From positions 458,001-522,000 of the forward strand of contig JAJGOT010000208.1 in the NCBI GenBank assembly GCA_022457155.1: a DNA stretch of 64,000 nt, in the 5' to 3' direction. The notes beneath the pieces were generated by a model. It made no database searches. It saw only the letters and a program-made list of their open reading frames with translations, and had not been told where the DNA came from. This document shows positions 23,776 to 34,242 of the stretch, in pieces. How positions within the stretch are numbered: position 1 is the first letter of the stretch; each line of letters opens with the position of its first letter. Both the position numbers and the translations under genes were made by a program. Origin of the DNA: Cladopsammia gracilis (lineage: Eukaryota; Cnidaria; Anthozoa; Scleractinia; Dendrophylliidae).

Positions 23776-25389
23776 CAAATCAGCCATTCCCGACTAGTTT
23801 ACATGGAGAATAGCTGTACATGTTTTTTATTTATATCGGCGATTGTTTCACCAACGACCTATGTATCGCGTTATCCGGCTTCGCGCAAAGTTCGTTGCGT
23901 CGGACGGCTCGGAGCCTGCTGGCAAGTTAACGCAATTTAAAATTTTACTGTTTTATTCCAAAGTTATAAAGCTATGAAAAATTATCGGAAAAGCTAACAA
24001 AGGCTTTGATATATAAATACTATGCATCCTTATTTATAAGCTTAAATTTCATCCGCAATCGGGTGGACCCGGAGCAGAGCTAGAAAATAATTGATAAATA
24101 ATGTGTTGCAGCTTAACGGCACAAAAAAGAATCTTCATTTGTCATATTTTAAAAGAGTGAAATTCTGCAAGCGTATTTGTAAGAGAATGACATGCTTTCG
24201 CTTTCCAAACTGTTCGCGCATCGCATTCACGCAGTCGTTCACGTGGTAGTAATTTATTTCCTCTCTCTCACTACATTAGTTCTGCAAGAGTAATCTCCTT
24301 TGTCCGAAACCATAGCAACTTTTTCCCGCCATTGTCTCTTTCAGCGCCACCGTTTGTTTTTCCAACAAAAGACGCCATGTTTCATGCTGCGCTGGTCACA
24401 TAATGACCTTTTCAGGCCATTGTCGAACCACGTAACGAGAAAACAACTATTTTGAATGGCGTATTGAATAGAGTTTTACCTTTGAATGAGAATTTTTGGT
24501 GAAGCAACGAGGCAGAACCTCAAATTTGCGGACACTCGCGCGGCAAGCTTTCAAATTGCGCCAAAATTGGTTCTGGAATACCACTTCGAAGCGAAAGCTG
24601 TGACTTGTTAATTGATGGCTTCTGCACGTGTGATCGACGAAAACATGGCCCAACAAGCAGCTGCCTTTTAATGGAAAAGATCTATAACGGCCAAAGAAGG
24701 AAGCGAGAGAAGAGATCTGAAGCAAAGGTGAGTTGAATGAATCGGACGGTATATTAAATCAAAATTTGTCAGTTGCAACCCTGTCTTGATTTCAAGATTT
24801 GCGTAGCAGATGACTCTCAACAATTTCCTGAACAGTTGGTCTTGAACCTGTCGTGTTAAAATGCGCTTTGATACTGTTTAATAGCATGAATCATTAATGC
24901 TTTGTTATCCCTGACCAAGAAGTTAATCTCAAACAGATAAATGGTGTTAAATTGTTTACAACGTGTTTATAAACCTGTATTCAAAGTGTACGGGAAGTAG
25001 TTGGAAATATTAGCTAAGCCTACGTAGGTTTTAACGATGGCGTTTCTCAATTAGAGCTTGCTTGTTTTTGTTCTAGCTTATTCATCGCTCGATCGATTGT
25101 TCACGGCGCAAAATATTGTCCACTTCCTTATAGCTTATGATTTCTTGAGTGCACTTGAAATTCTGTATAAATATAAGCTCAATTACTACAGCTGTATGTT
25201 TACATGAATTATTCCACAGGAAAGATCCATGCATCCATGCAGGAAAGCAATTGAATTTTCTGATCAGCGCATCATGTATTTTGTTTTTGGGCATATATTG
25301 CCTGACAATCATATTAGATAAACAGTCTATTAACCAAATTGCTAAATATTTTATGATAATTGTTTGATATTGTTAATGATGATATGAAG
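23776..25389. other. No gene recognised; possible leader exon near 24.4-24.7 kb
   Basis: The stretch 24300-24730 is GC-richer than its surroundings and ends in AGCAAAG|GTGAGTTG at about 24728, a consensus-quality donor. It could be a non-coding first exon of a + strand transcript. Only short open frames are present and no downstream coding partner was found. Confidence 0.3.
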
Positions 25390-25512
25390 TGGAAGTTATG
25401 AAGGATATTGACTATCCATGAAGTGACAAGGAAACTTTTCTCAGCAATTTACATGCAGTTGAATCTGCTGTAAGCAACGACCCAAAATGCAAAGCCCAGG
25501 TGGTGATGCTTA
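25390..25512. repeat. Left half of an older dispersed repeat, interrupted at 25512
   Basis: The text up to CCCAGGTGGTGATGCTTA joins smoothly with TATGGGAGGTGGTCGCTTAT at 29822 if the 4.3-kb transposon is taken out, leaving one TTA. The joined stretch has the GAGGTCGCTTATGAGAGGTT style of a dispersed repeat continuing to about 30165. Confidence 0.55.
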
Positions 25513-25713
25513 AGCCTGGTTCATACTAGCGACATAACGACAGAAGAACATGGACATGTAATGACATAAAGAAAAGATCAGTTTTTTCCTTATGTTGTTA
25601 TGTTCATGTCATTATGTTCCTATTATGCCGTTATTGCCGGATTTCATATCGTGAGAGACTGGGGCAAGTTCCGCGTCTGCTGGACATTTGCATCGTGCGA
25701 GTCGAGCCGAGAA

Positions 25714-27287
25714 ATGGCGACCTCCTCTTCTAAGAAGTCCAGGTGGCATTGGAATTGTGCCGGAGCACTATGCACTAATAATTGGAGAAACGAGGGACTG
25801 GAGTATTACACCCTTACCTCAATAGATAAACGAAACAACGAACTTAAGACTTCTTAACGTAAAGTTCTTGTAAATGAAAACGTAAATTGGAAGAAGCAAG
25901 TCAGTCATTTGTTCGGTACACTGGTCAAAAGGACAAAGAGAAAGCATTGATGATCCGTCAGATGTTATCTGTATGGAGGACTATATAAAGAAGCTTGAAA
26001 ACTCAAAACCTCGGTGTTTGAATGGCAAGAAGAGAAAAGCAAGAAAACTTCGCAGCGGTAAAATGCAGTTTTCAAAACACATCGAAGGCAAAGCGAAGGT
26101 TAATAGAAAGCTATCGTGATGCAGGTATTCAGTCCTGTACAGAACAGGAGTTGTCAAGAAATGACCACGAAAGCGTGAACAAACATTCTGAGAATTTGAA
26201 ATCTGAGAATGAAGACCTGAGAAAACAATGTGATACAATTAAGAGGAAGTTGGAGGAAAAAGAACTTGAGATGGCCAATCTGAAAAGACAACTTAATGAT
26301 GTTATGGAAAGAGAGCAAAACCTGCAATTCCAACTGAGACAACTTAGGTGTCAACTTGGTCAAATTAAATTCACTTATGCCAACCTTATTCATTATCCAC
26401 AAAAGTTTTTTTTACATGACGGGGCTAACTACAACAGAGTTTGATTGTTTATTCGAGGCTATTGAGCCATTTGTACACCTCATAGTATACCCTGACTGTA
26501 AAGAAAGTGGAATGGAAACAAAGAGTGGGAAATTGGATTTAAAAACTGAGGTGGTCTGCTTTTTTCAATCTGCAGACATAGTCTTCACCTGGGAGTAGTT
26601 TCATGGATGACTGGAGCCAGTATTTCAACTGTATCTAGAAACTTTGTTGCTTGGGCAGTACCGGTATTTCTTTCATTGTTTGAATGCCTGGAATTGAAAC
26701 CTTTGCCAGGATTTGTGGAGGAATTCCTACCGAAGGAATTCATAGAAGCTGGGTATGCAGCCACCGAGGCACTTGGAGATGCCACTGAGACATGGATTGG
26801 TCATTCAGAGAACTATGACGTCAATAATATAACATTCAGTTCGTACAAGAACCACACGACAGGAAAAACGTCCATCTGGATTTTTCCTCATAGGGGATTG
26901 CTTCACTGCAGTGAAACATACCCTGGAACTATATCTGACAGTGACATAACTGATCAGTGCAGGATTTTAAGCAAAATAAATAAGGGGAAAGTTGTCTTAA
27001 CTGATAAGGGTTTTAATATTTTAGACTTGTGCCACTCCAAAGGAATTCTTCATAACAGACCTCCTCTGAAATTTTCAGATCAGTACGAAGAAACAGACAT
27101 TTGCAAAAATTTTGACATTGCTACCCTGAGGATTTATAATGAGAACTATATTGGACGGATAAGGGATTGGATCATTTTAAATGCTTGGTGGCCTCTCAGT
27201 CGTATTGATATCCTTGGGCACTGTTTCAAAATATTTGCTCACATTGTGAACATGCTAAAGAGCCCAGTTGGTCCAAAAAACTCTTAA
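25714..27287 (+). pseudogene. THAP / coiled-coil / DDE_Tnp_4 transposase, frame-broken
   Basis: The protein would bind the element's ends and cut and join DNA. From ATG 25714 an N-terminal THAP-like zinc module is visible (RWHWNCAGALC, then after a frame shift CSVHWSKG at about 25910, giving the C2CH set). Next is a coiled coil (LKSENEDLRKQCDTIKRKLE, 26196-26345), then the 'FYMTGLTTTEFDCLFEAI' block, and a DDE_Tnp_4 domain at 26607-27287. That domain has HTH TGASISTVSR and catalytic candidates D58 (GDATE), D133 (LTDKGF) and E179 (RIYNENYIGRI), counted from 26607. Frame breaks: a stop at 25854, a shift before 25910, a stop near 26130, a shift at the T-run near 26405, and another near 26590. 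All three acidic residues survive, so decay looks recent, or some breaks could be introns or assembly errors. Confidence 0.8.
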
Positions 27288-28110
27288 AAATAGTGTTGAT
27301 AAGAAGGAGCAAATAACTGTTCACAATTGAAAAATCCAGTGAGGGGCGGGGGAGGAGGGGGGGGGGGGGGAGTCCTTCATGTGGCCTTTTCAAGGATGTG
27401 CCACTGGACAGGGTATGGTTTTTGGCCTCTCTGTCCTGAACAGGGGATATAGTTTATGCGAAACAGGAACTGAACCTATCCTAATCAGGATATGGTTGCA
27501 TCACTGCAAAACCAAAGAGGGTGTATTTTGTCCTTTATCCTAAACATTGTCCTAAAGTAGAGGGTGTCGTACGGGGTAGGCATTTTTTTGTCCCATACCC
27601 AGACATAGGTCAACTACCCCCCGCCCCTCCCCCCCTAGGCCAATAACATCTGATTTCATTAAATCCACCATTGAATCACAGCTTTCAAGACATGTTATTA
27701 TGTAGCCTCATAAAATTGACAAAGGCAACATTAAGCAGTTGAAATGCCATTGCCTATAATCCCAAGTGACTACATTGTAATATCAATAAAATTAAAAACA
27801 ACTATAAAAGTGCAACAGACTCCATTTATATTAATTTTGTTGTCTGGACTATTTTTATTTATAAATCCCCAAGGTGATCATAATTTGTATTTTATCCCCA
27901 TAGTAGAAACATGTACACAAGCCTTACAACTATGGTAAACGAGGAACGATCACAGATGTGGGGAGATTCACTTAAAAACGGTTGTCATTTGAAGAACAAT
28001 TTGCATCAGTTGAATGTTGAAGTGAATTCCTCGGAACCTCATGAATTCAATGGTTACCCTGGACACAATAGTACTTGTTCCACAGTTTTGGCCATATTAT
28101 TCACCCAAGA
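27288..28110. other. Spacer between the two convergent transposon genes
   Basis: Non-coding. Contains a G-run at about 27351-27371 and a C-rich stretch at about 27620-27637 flanking a GG(A/T)TAT(A/G)G-rich segment. That segment may itself be a small insertion with inverted simple ends. No further gene is seen. Confidence 0.4.
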
Positions 28111-28566
28111 TCATAGTGGCCTTAAACTATCAAAAGATGGGATTTGTCCCATAACTTGGTCACCAAGTTTCTTGAGTAGCTTGTTTTCCTCATGAGGCTG
28201 ATAAGTAACTGTCTTTCGTTCTAAAATATGGTCAGTAATCATTTTACAAACATCAATCAAGAGATTGTTTCTTTCTATTGTGAAAAAGTTTGCAATGTGT
28301 TGCTCAGGCAAGTAGGACTCAAGAAATGTTATTTCTGCAACAGTGCAAGCCATCTGGAAATTTGCTTGCAGGACATGGGATCCAGTCAGATTGTCTAGGG
28401 GAGCATTGCTACCTTCAGCCCTTGTTTTGACTTCTACTAGAAACGATTTTCGAATTCCATCTGGACTTGCAGTCCATACCTTGGATCTGAGGGGTGATAG
28501 AAAAACCCACTTGGAGAAATTGGAACTCCTGAAACAAGTAGGACATAAATTTACTAGAGACATCAA
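28111..28566 (-). pseudogene. YqaJ-type exonuclease domain (3' part of transposon gene)
   Basis: A YqaJ/lambda-exonuclease-fold nuclease segment. It shows SPDGI (aspartate), FLVEVKTR (E-x-K) and QANFQM in the order and spacing of the family's active site. The N-terminal part of the domain, normally beginning with a W...R block, is missing. The frame ends at TAA near 28111. It lies downstream of the SAP/SWIM part on the same strand, separated by about 280 bp with no matching coding sequence. The gene therefore seems internally deleted rather than simply spliced. The convergent transposase ends about 800 bp away. Confidence 0.7.
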
Positions 28567-28843
28567 TGTTAAAGAATGCTAAAAAATAATGTAAAAGAAT
28601 ACTGTAAAAGCTCTATTAAGCCTCGATCTCTGATAAGTCCCCTGTTTGCACCCCTCCCCCTACTGCTCACCCACCCACCCCAACATACAAACACACATAC
28701 CTAAGTGGTCAGAAAGAACACCCCCCAAAAATATTACAAAACTGTAGGGGAAAAGACAGGAAAAAAACATTGGGCCACTATGAGTTAATGTTTGGTCAGT
28801 TAGCAGGGAAACACGGTTTTTAACATTCAAGAGGAACATAAAG

Positions 28844-29530
28844 CTAGGGTATAGATGGTGAATTACAACCAACTGCTTGTTCTGTATTAGTGGGAAATTG
28901 ATAGAGTTTACTTAGGAATTTGAAATTTGCCACCCTTCTCTTTAGGTACATCAACAGAGTGATTATATGGCAGCAAACTCCACATCTTCCAATTGCACAC
29001 GTGCGGTGACCTTTTATAGGTGTATTGTTTTCGAACAAAATAGTAGCTGGACGAGTGACTTCCTGTCCAAAGCTTTTCACAACAAACGCCTTGACAAAGA
29101 CGGATGTACTGTTGTCCTCATCTTTAATTACTTTAACCGTTTTTATTTTCCTTGAAAAAAGCATTCTCTTGGCTTTTCGGTACTGACCTTTGCGCCCCTG
29201 TCGCTTAAATGCCACGTAATTGGAAATAGTCTCCGCCGTTACCTTCGGGTAAAAAGAGCTGTCTGCGTTCCACTCAGCAGAAGGTGGTGGTATTATTGTT
29301 TTATCCATACTCGTCTTGAACTTAAAACTCTTATTAATTTCCTTGACGTGTTTCTCAAGCAAACCGTCATCCTTTTGAAATGGCAGTAGTCGATGAACAA
29401 GCTCGTGCTTTGTTCCTGAAGCCTTCAATTTGAGCTTCGTAAGCGATTTTAGCTCATCAGCGCTCCACTTTGCGAGATCTTCTGTCACCCACTCTGTGTG
29501 TGTTTTATCTTCGTCTACTCTCGATGAGTT
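28844..29530 (-). pseudogene. SAP-like and SWIM-like domains (5' part of transposon gene)
   Basis: Open on the - strand from about 29530 to the stop at 28844. It begins with a SAP-like DNA-binding helix pair (LAKWSADELKSLTKLKLKAS, GTKHELVHRL). Later comes a SWIM-like zinc site, TCAIGRCGVCCH, followed by IITLLMYLKRR. The frame has no ATG after its upstream stop; the first start-like codon is GTG at 29488. The true start is therefore lost or in another exon. A short duplication (GATGAGTTTCAAAAGCTCTA, at 29523 and 29547) sits exactly where a start would be expected. SAP-SWIM-YqaJ order is known from transposon-derived animal proteins. Confidence 0.65.
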
Positions 29531-29823
29531 TCAAAAGCTCTAGTGATGAGTTTCAAAAGCTCTACGTTAATTTCAAAGCTCAAGGCTTGACTTTCAAAGC
29601 TCTATGCTCCAGAGTCTCTATGCTCGCTATAAATAAAACGCGGCTTCTCTTCGGCTGCTCAGCCGTGCAAATGTCCGGCAGGCACCAAACTCGCCCCAGT
29701 TCCTCACGATATGAAATCCGGCAATGTTGTGTTGTTCACACTGGTGACATAAAACATCGATATACGTTGTGTTTTGAATTTGCATGACCTCGCGGTTATG
29801 TCGCTAGTGTGAACCAGACTTTA

Positions 29824-30170
29824 TGGGAGGTGGTCGCTTATGAGAGGTCAGACAACGGGGTCTTTACTTTGAATCGTATGAACCTGTCTCTGAATCATTA
29901 TGAACCTGTAGCACCTACATGTGTCGGTGTAAAATATTGTATCATATTGAAGATTTGATGCAAAAGACAAAATTTTCCTTTTATGTACTGCAACACATCA
30001 TTCAATTTGCATCTGCAGTGACATCAAAATATGGGTGAGTGGTCACTTACCAGAGGTTAAAACAACAGAAAAATTCAAGTAACCAGCATTGAAAGTAACC
30101 ACAATCTCTTATGAGAGGTTCGTCGCTTTTGAGAGGTTTCGACCGTAGTGATTTGACTGGAAGGGCCCTA
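29824..30170. repeat. Right half of the interrupted dispersed repeat
   Basis: Continues the repeat of 25390-25512 across the transposon insertion (GGGAGGTGGTCGCTTATGAG, later CTTATGAGAGGTTCGTCGCT and TTTTGAGAGGTTTCGACCG). Non-coding. Confidence 0.5.
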
Positions 30171-30205
30171 CTGAAAATCTCTGTGGCGAGTGGGCTCCCT
30201 GCCTA

Positions 30206-30207
30206 AA

Positions 30208-30250
<43 letters not shown>
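30206..30250. repeat. (ATT)n microsatellite
   Basis: About 14 perfect trinucleotide units immediately left of a MITE. Confidence 0.95.
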
Positions 30251-30251
<1 letters not shown>

Positions 30252-30252
<1 letters not shown>

Positions 30253-30437
30253 AGTGAAACCTGTATTAAGCGGACACCCTCGGGACCCTCGCTAGTGTCC
30301 GCTTAATAGAGGGGTCCGCTAAATACAGGTTTGTTTTACAATTAATATGGGGAAAAAAATGGGGACCCAAGCAGCTAGTGTCCACCTAATAGAGGGTGTC
30401 TGCTTAATATGGGGTCTGCTTAATACAGGTTTCACTG
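30252..30437. mobile_element. 186-bp mariner-like MITE
   Basis: Ends CAGTGAAACCTGTATTAAGC and, on the other side, its near-perfect reverse complement, with TA on both outer sides. The interior repeats GTCC(G/A)CTTAATA-type words. CAGT-type ends with a TA target fit Tc1/mariner-derived MITEs. Confidence 0.8.
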
Positions 30438-31156
30438 TATTATAACAATGTTTAACCAGGGAACTCACATCACTGAGGTGCTTTTCAGTGGGGCCCTGCA
30501 AATAATAATTTAAAAAAGATAAAAAGCTACAAAATACTAAAGAACAATAAAACAGGAATAAAAACACCTAGCATGCAAATTATATATATAAAGTTAAAAA
30601 ACTATTACTAAAGTCATTTGTATTATTAAAAAGCTAGTGAGAAAGTCAATTATCGCTTCAAAAACTAAAATGTAAGTTCTGATTTGAGTTTAGATTTAAA
30701 AATAGATAAAAATGAACAGTCTTTAGCCTCTTGGGGTAAAGCGTCACTCTGCTTTCCTTTGTTCTCCAGAACCCTACAGACTGCTAAGGGAGCATGGCAA
30801 AGGGTACTTCTTTTATGCAAACCCCCCTTCCCAATCCCTCAACCTAATCTCCTGCCCCGGCCAGCTTGTGGCAAAGAAAAGCATACCAATTTATTAACAA
30901 GGTGATTTTCTCATGAACTGAAGATGCAAAATATATACACGTACATGTACATTCAAAATATATACACGTACATGTACATTCAAAATATATACACGTACAT
31001 GTACATTCAAAATATATATACGTACATGTCACACAATGTGTTCATTAAACAAAACTGGAGTAATGTAATTTAACTGATAATTCAAGGATTCATAAAAAAA
31101 GGAAAAGACCTACAAATGCCTTTAGCTTCTATATTTACATGTAGGCCATTAATTTT
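30438..31156. other. No gene; 27-bp minisatellite at 30929-31030
   Basis: Three and a half units of ATATACACGTACATGTACAT plus TCAAAAT at 30929-31030. Each unit contains the self-complementary core ACGTACATGTAC. The rest is AT-rich with nothing recognised. Confidence 0.7.
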
Positions 31157-31452
31157 AACCTTTCAACTCTCAATATTGGTAAACAAAATGTAAATGGTAT
31201 CATGCAAAAGTACTGCCAACAAGGTTGCATTAAATTTTGAATGGTCACACTTTAGGGTTTCATCCACAGACTCAAAAGTTAGAACCACCTTGTACCGTAT
31301 AATAAACAGTACCACAAGAAAGTAATACTATGTGCTCAGTACATGTAGCATTCATTTGAATGGTCACACCATAGGGTTTCATCCCACATACTCAAAAGTT
31401 AGAACTACATTTTATGTTTCCAAAATTGAATCTTGGAGTGAAAGGGTTTGAA
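31157..31452. mobile_element. Decayed copy of the minisatellite-bearing TTAA element
   Basis: Left TTAACCTTTCAACTCTCAAT, right CTTGGAGTGAAAGGGTTT, enclosing two units with GAATGGTCACACTTTAGGGT and ACTCAAAAGTTAGAAC. Same family as 4139-4890, with the right-hand TTAA lost. Confidence 0.7.
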
Positions 31453-33960
31453 AGTTGTACAGTCATGCATATTTCCTTATTTCCTTATATTTCCTTATTT
31501 GAATGTGTGTACTGTAGGATTTTTTTGAATTGGGACTTTACCTTTAGTAGGGGTGGTTTGGGGGGGGGGGGGCAGGGGGTGCACACCCCCCCCCCCCTCC
31601 TGAGATGACCTGCATCTTTCTAAGATAACTAGTATTCTGCAAAGAAAAGAAAAAAAACTATGTGGTTACATCATTCCTTAGTGGTGCACCCCCTCCTAAG
31701 AAAAATCCTGGATCTGCCCCTGTTTAGTATTTTTTTTCACCAAATCAAACAATGTCTTACATGTACACAATCTACAGTTTACTTGTAATGTATACTGTGC
31801 AATTCACAATAAGTATTTTTGTAAATTCCATGGTTTATTTTGTAAAGGCACATGTACCTGTAGACTGTTTGCTTTAAAATGTAATCGTAACCAAGGTGGA
31901 GCATTACATTGTATTGATTAGTGATTGTGGAATTTTTGAAAAAAACAAACAAAAGGTAATTTATACAAAACCACATATCAACAGAACAATGCATTTCCTA
32001 AATTGAGAAAATTACTGACTAACAAGACCACTATCATTACCTTTATTGGACATTACAGCTGCACCTTAAGACAGCATTTTAGAAAGTAATGCAGTCTTTG
32101 AAAGTCCCAAGAGCAAATTGTACTCTGATTAAGATAAATAATTTTTTTTATCCCTTTGTGGATGTAGAACGTGATGAGTTTCTGTTCCGTTCCATCCTTA
32201 AGGTGACACCTTTCACAAAGCTGTCATAACTGCTAATGGACAGTCAATATCATGGTTTTGTTCTAGCTAATTTGGCTTGCAAATTACTCTTATAATACTA
32301 CAGTCAATGGCTCAATCTGCTCTGATTTTAGTGACCAAAAATCCTTTCCTCTACATGTATTTCATTTGATGTATACTTTCAATGCAATAGATCATATCTT
32401 AGATGTTTGCCGTGATTTTCAAATGTTGAATTGATTGGTGAGTAAATGGCCCAAACCTCTTACAGTACATGTATATTGCTTCACTGTACTATACATTGTA
32501 AAAAGTGGCAGAAAGAATCAATTTGTATCCGCAGCACATTAGTTCATGTTTATCCTTGTATCTCGTGCAATATCACTTCTAAGGTTATATAGGTATGGTA
32601 CACTGTAGAAGGGCTGTAAAAAATCTAACATTTGCTGGGCTAAAAACTTGACATCTTACAATATTATTATTGTTTTGACATGGGAATAGTTAATGCACAG
32701 ATAACCGGATGGATGTACTAAGCATTTCTGAGTTAATTACTAAAACTATGGCCAGTATTTCTAAGATTGTGCTTTCCAGATTCCTTAATTTGATTCTCAA
32801 AAGAAAAGTATGCTTCTATCTACCTTATTTCCATATGTACTGATTGATGTACATGTTGAATTGACTGTATGTGAACTTTGCTTTAAAATATAGCTACAAT
32901 TTTAGCATGTTTTCTAGCTGTTTTATAAATTGATCACCAACAAAATTAATATTAAAATATTTGTTGGTGATCAATTTGTATCTTGGCCTGAAATCAAGTA
33001 CATATACGTGATTGTAAACGCTGTATATGTTTTATCATAAACGTGATACAAACATCTGAATTTATATGTTATGACATGTATCATGAACTTGATACTTAAT
33101 AATAGGAATGATTAATGGACACTCTTTCATAGGCTTCCGATTGGACTCTTACAAAAAGAGCTTTCATTGACAATTCCATTCATGTTGCTATGCATTTGAA
33201 CAATACATACATAATACTATACATTTCAGTTTGTTTCTGAAAAGAGATATAAGATTACATTCATGTGAAATACTGTACACTGTATCAGCTGTCCCTTTTG
33301 TATACAAGTAATCTTGTTTATGTATCCTAGGTAACACATTAAAAAACATGATCTACATGTAATTACATGACATTGTATGATTCTCTTGATAGCCATGATC
33401 TAATAATAATCTAGACTAGAACATTTTTAGAGAGTTACAAATTCTTTATCAATCAATATACTGCTATTAAATTTTAAACCATGAAGTTTTATTTCTCTGT
33501 GTATACTTCGGTGGAAGTTGACTTTTATTGTGTCGTGCACAATTCACTCATAATTTTCTGATTATAAACTCATCAAAAGATTTTTATCATTATTTTTCCA
33601 GAATGGACTTAACTCTAAACTGGATTTGTCAAGGAGTAAAGGTAACATGCATAGTTGAATAAATACTTCATAGTTATATTTTTGGTACTATGGTTAACTT
33701 GTAAGCCAGTTTTCATAACAAGTACACAATGTATGTTTCTGGATAGTCAGCTAAACAGCTGACTGTCAAAGTTTGACTTTTGCTGGTGAGGCATCATTAA
33801 TGGTCTACTGTGTTTGCAAGTGCTACTTACCCCACTGTAACAGAATACAGAGGCTAGGTACATTGTAGATATTATTTTTTTTCTCAGAAAGTAGTATACA
33901 GTGTAGGTGACTCTGAAATTGAGGTACATGATTGTATAACTACATTTATACAATGAACTG
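31453..33960. other. No gene recognised upstream of SFI1
   Basis: Opposed G and C runs at 31559-31601 form a strong potential hairpin. An inverted repeat lies at about 32927-32979 (AAATTGATCACCAACAAA and its reverse complement). Otherwise this is AT-rich sequence with many CATGTACA words and no coding or RNA feature. Confidence 0.45.
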
Positions 33961-34124
33961 AATACTACGCGCGCTGTGATTGGTCGTTGCCTATAATCTA
34001 TCAGAGTACAGACGCACGGCTGACGTCATACAAAAATTGTTTGCTTTGTTTTGTCCAACATGGCGCACAATTTTGAAAAAATTTGCGAGATTATTCTGGA
34101 TTGAGCAAGCGAAAGCCTCGAAAA
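33961..34124 (+). promoter_or_regulatory. SFI1: SFI1 proximal promoter and 5' leader
   Basis: An inverted CCAAT box (ATTGG, 33979-33983) and a perfect CRE/ATF palindrome TGACGTCA (34021-34028) lie in a locally GC-richer patch, with no TATA box. CCAAT/CRE promoters without TATA are common for cell-cycle and housekeeping genes. The leader contains ATG 34060 in strong context (AACATGG), which opens a 14-codon uORF ending at TGA 34102-34104, 20 bp before the main ATG. The transcription start is not determined. Confidence 0.5.
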
Positions 34125-34242
34125 ATGTTTAGCAGGAGCTGTTTACGAGCAAGAAAAAGAAGAAACCAAGACGAAAAGTGTTCTTGGCGACTTGAAAAAC
34201 ACCTAAACTGGAACAAATCTTCAAACGGTCGAGCGCTACGAG
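34125..34242 (+). CDS. SFI1: SFI1 exon 1 (start exon)
   Basis: Codons 1-40. The frame is closed by TGA at 34074, and ATG 34125 is the first in-frame start after it. It is basic (LRARKRRNQ). The exon ends in phase 1 at AG|GCAAGT, a GC-type donor with otherwise perfect consensus. Confidence 0.6.

Larger units (their letters stand above)
25513..29820. mobile_element. 4.3-kb Harbinger-related DNA transposon (ISL2EU-like)
   Basis: Ends AGCCTGGTTCATACTAGCGA (left) and, reading inward, AGTCTGGTTCACACTAGCGA (right) differ at two of 20 positions. TTA flanks both sides (25510-25512, 29821-29823). A second, inner inverted repeat (TGCCGGATTTCATATCGTGA at about 25636 and its reverse complement near 29703) strengthens the pairing. 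Inside are a THAP/DDE_Tnp_4-type transposase on + and a SAP/SWIM/YqaJ-nuclease gene on -, arranged convergently. A YqaJ partner is known from the ISL2EU branch of Harbinger-related elements (from memory); the 3-bp duplication should be compared with that clade. Both genes carry frame breaks, so this copy is probably dead but could still be mobilised in trans. Confidence 0.85.

Noticed and set aside
28660..28872. Coding sequence bridging the SAP/SWIM and YqaJ parts of the transposon gene
   Set aside because: The open frame there is hydrophobic and simple, and lacks the missing N-terminal part of the nuclease domain.
34060..34104. ATG 34060 as the SFI1 start
   Set aside because: It has the better context but meets TGA after 14 codons and is out of frame with the splice-compatible exon chain; kept as a uORF.
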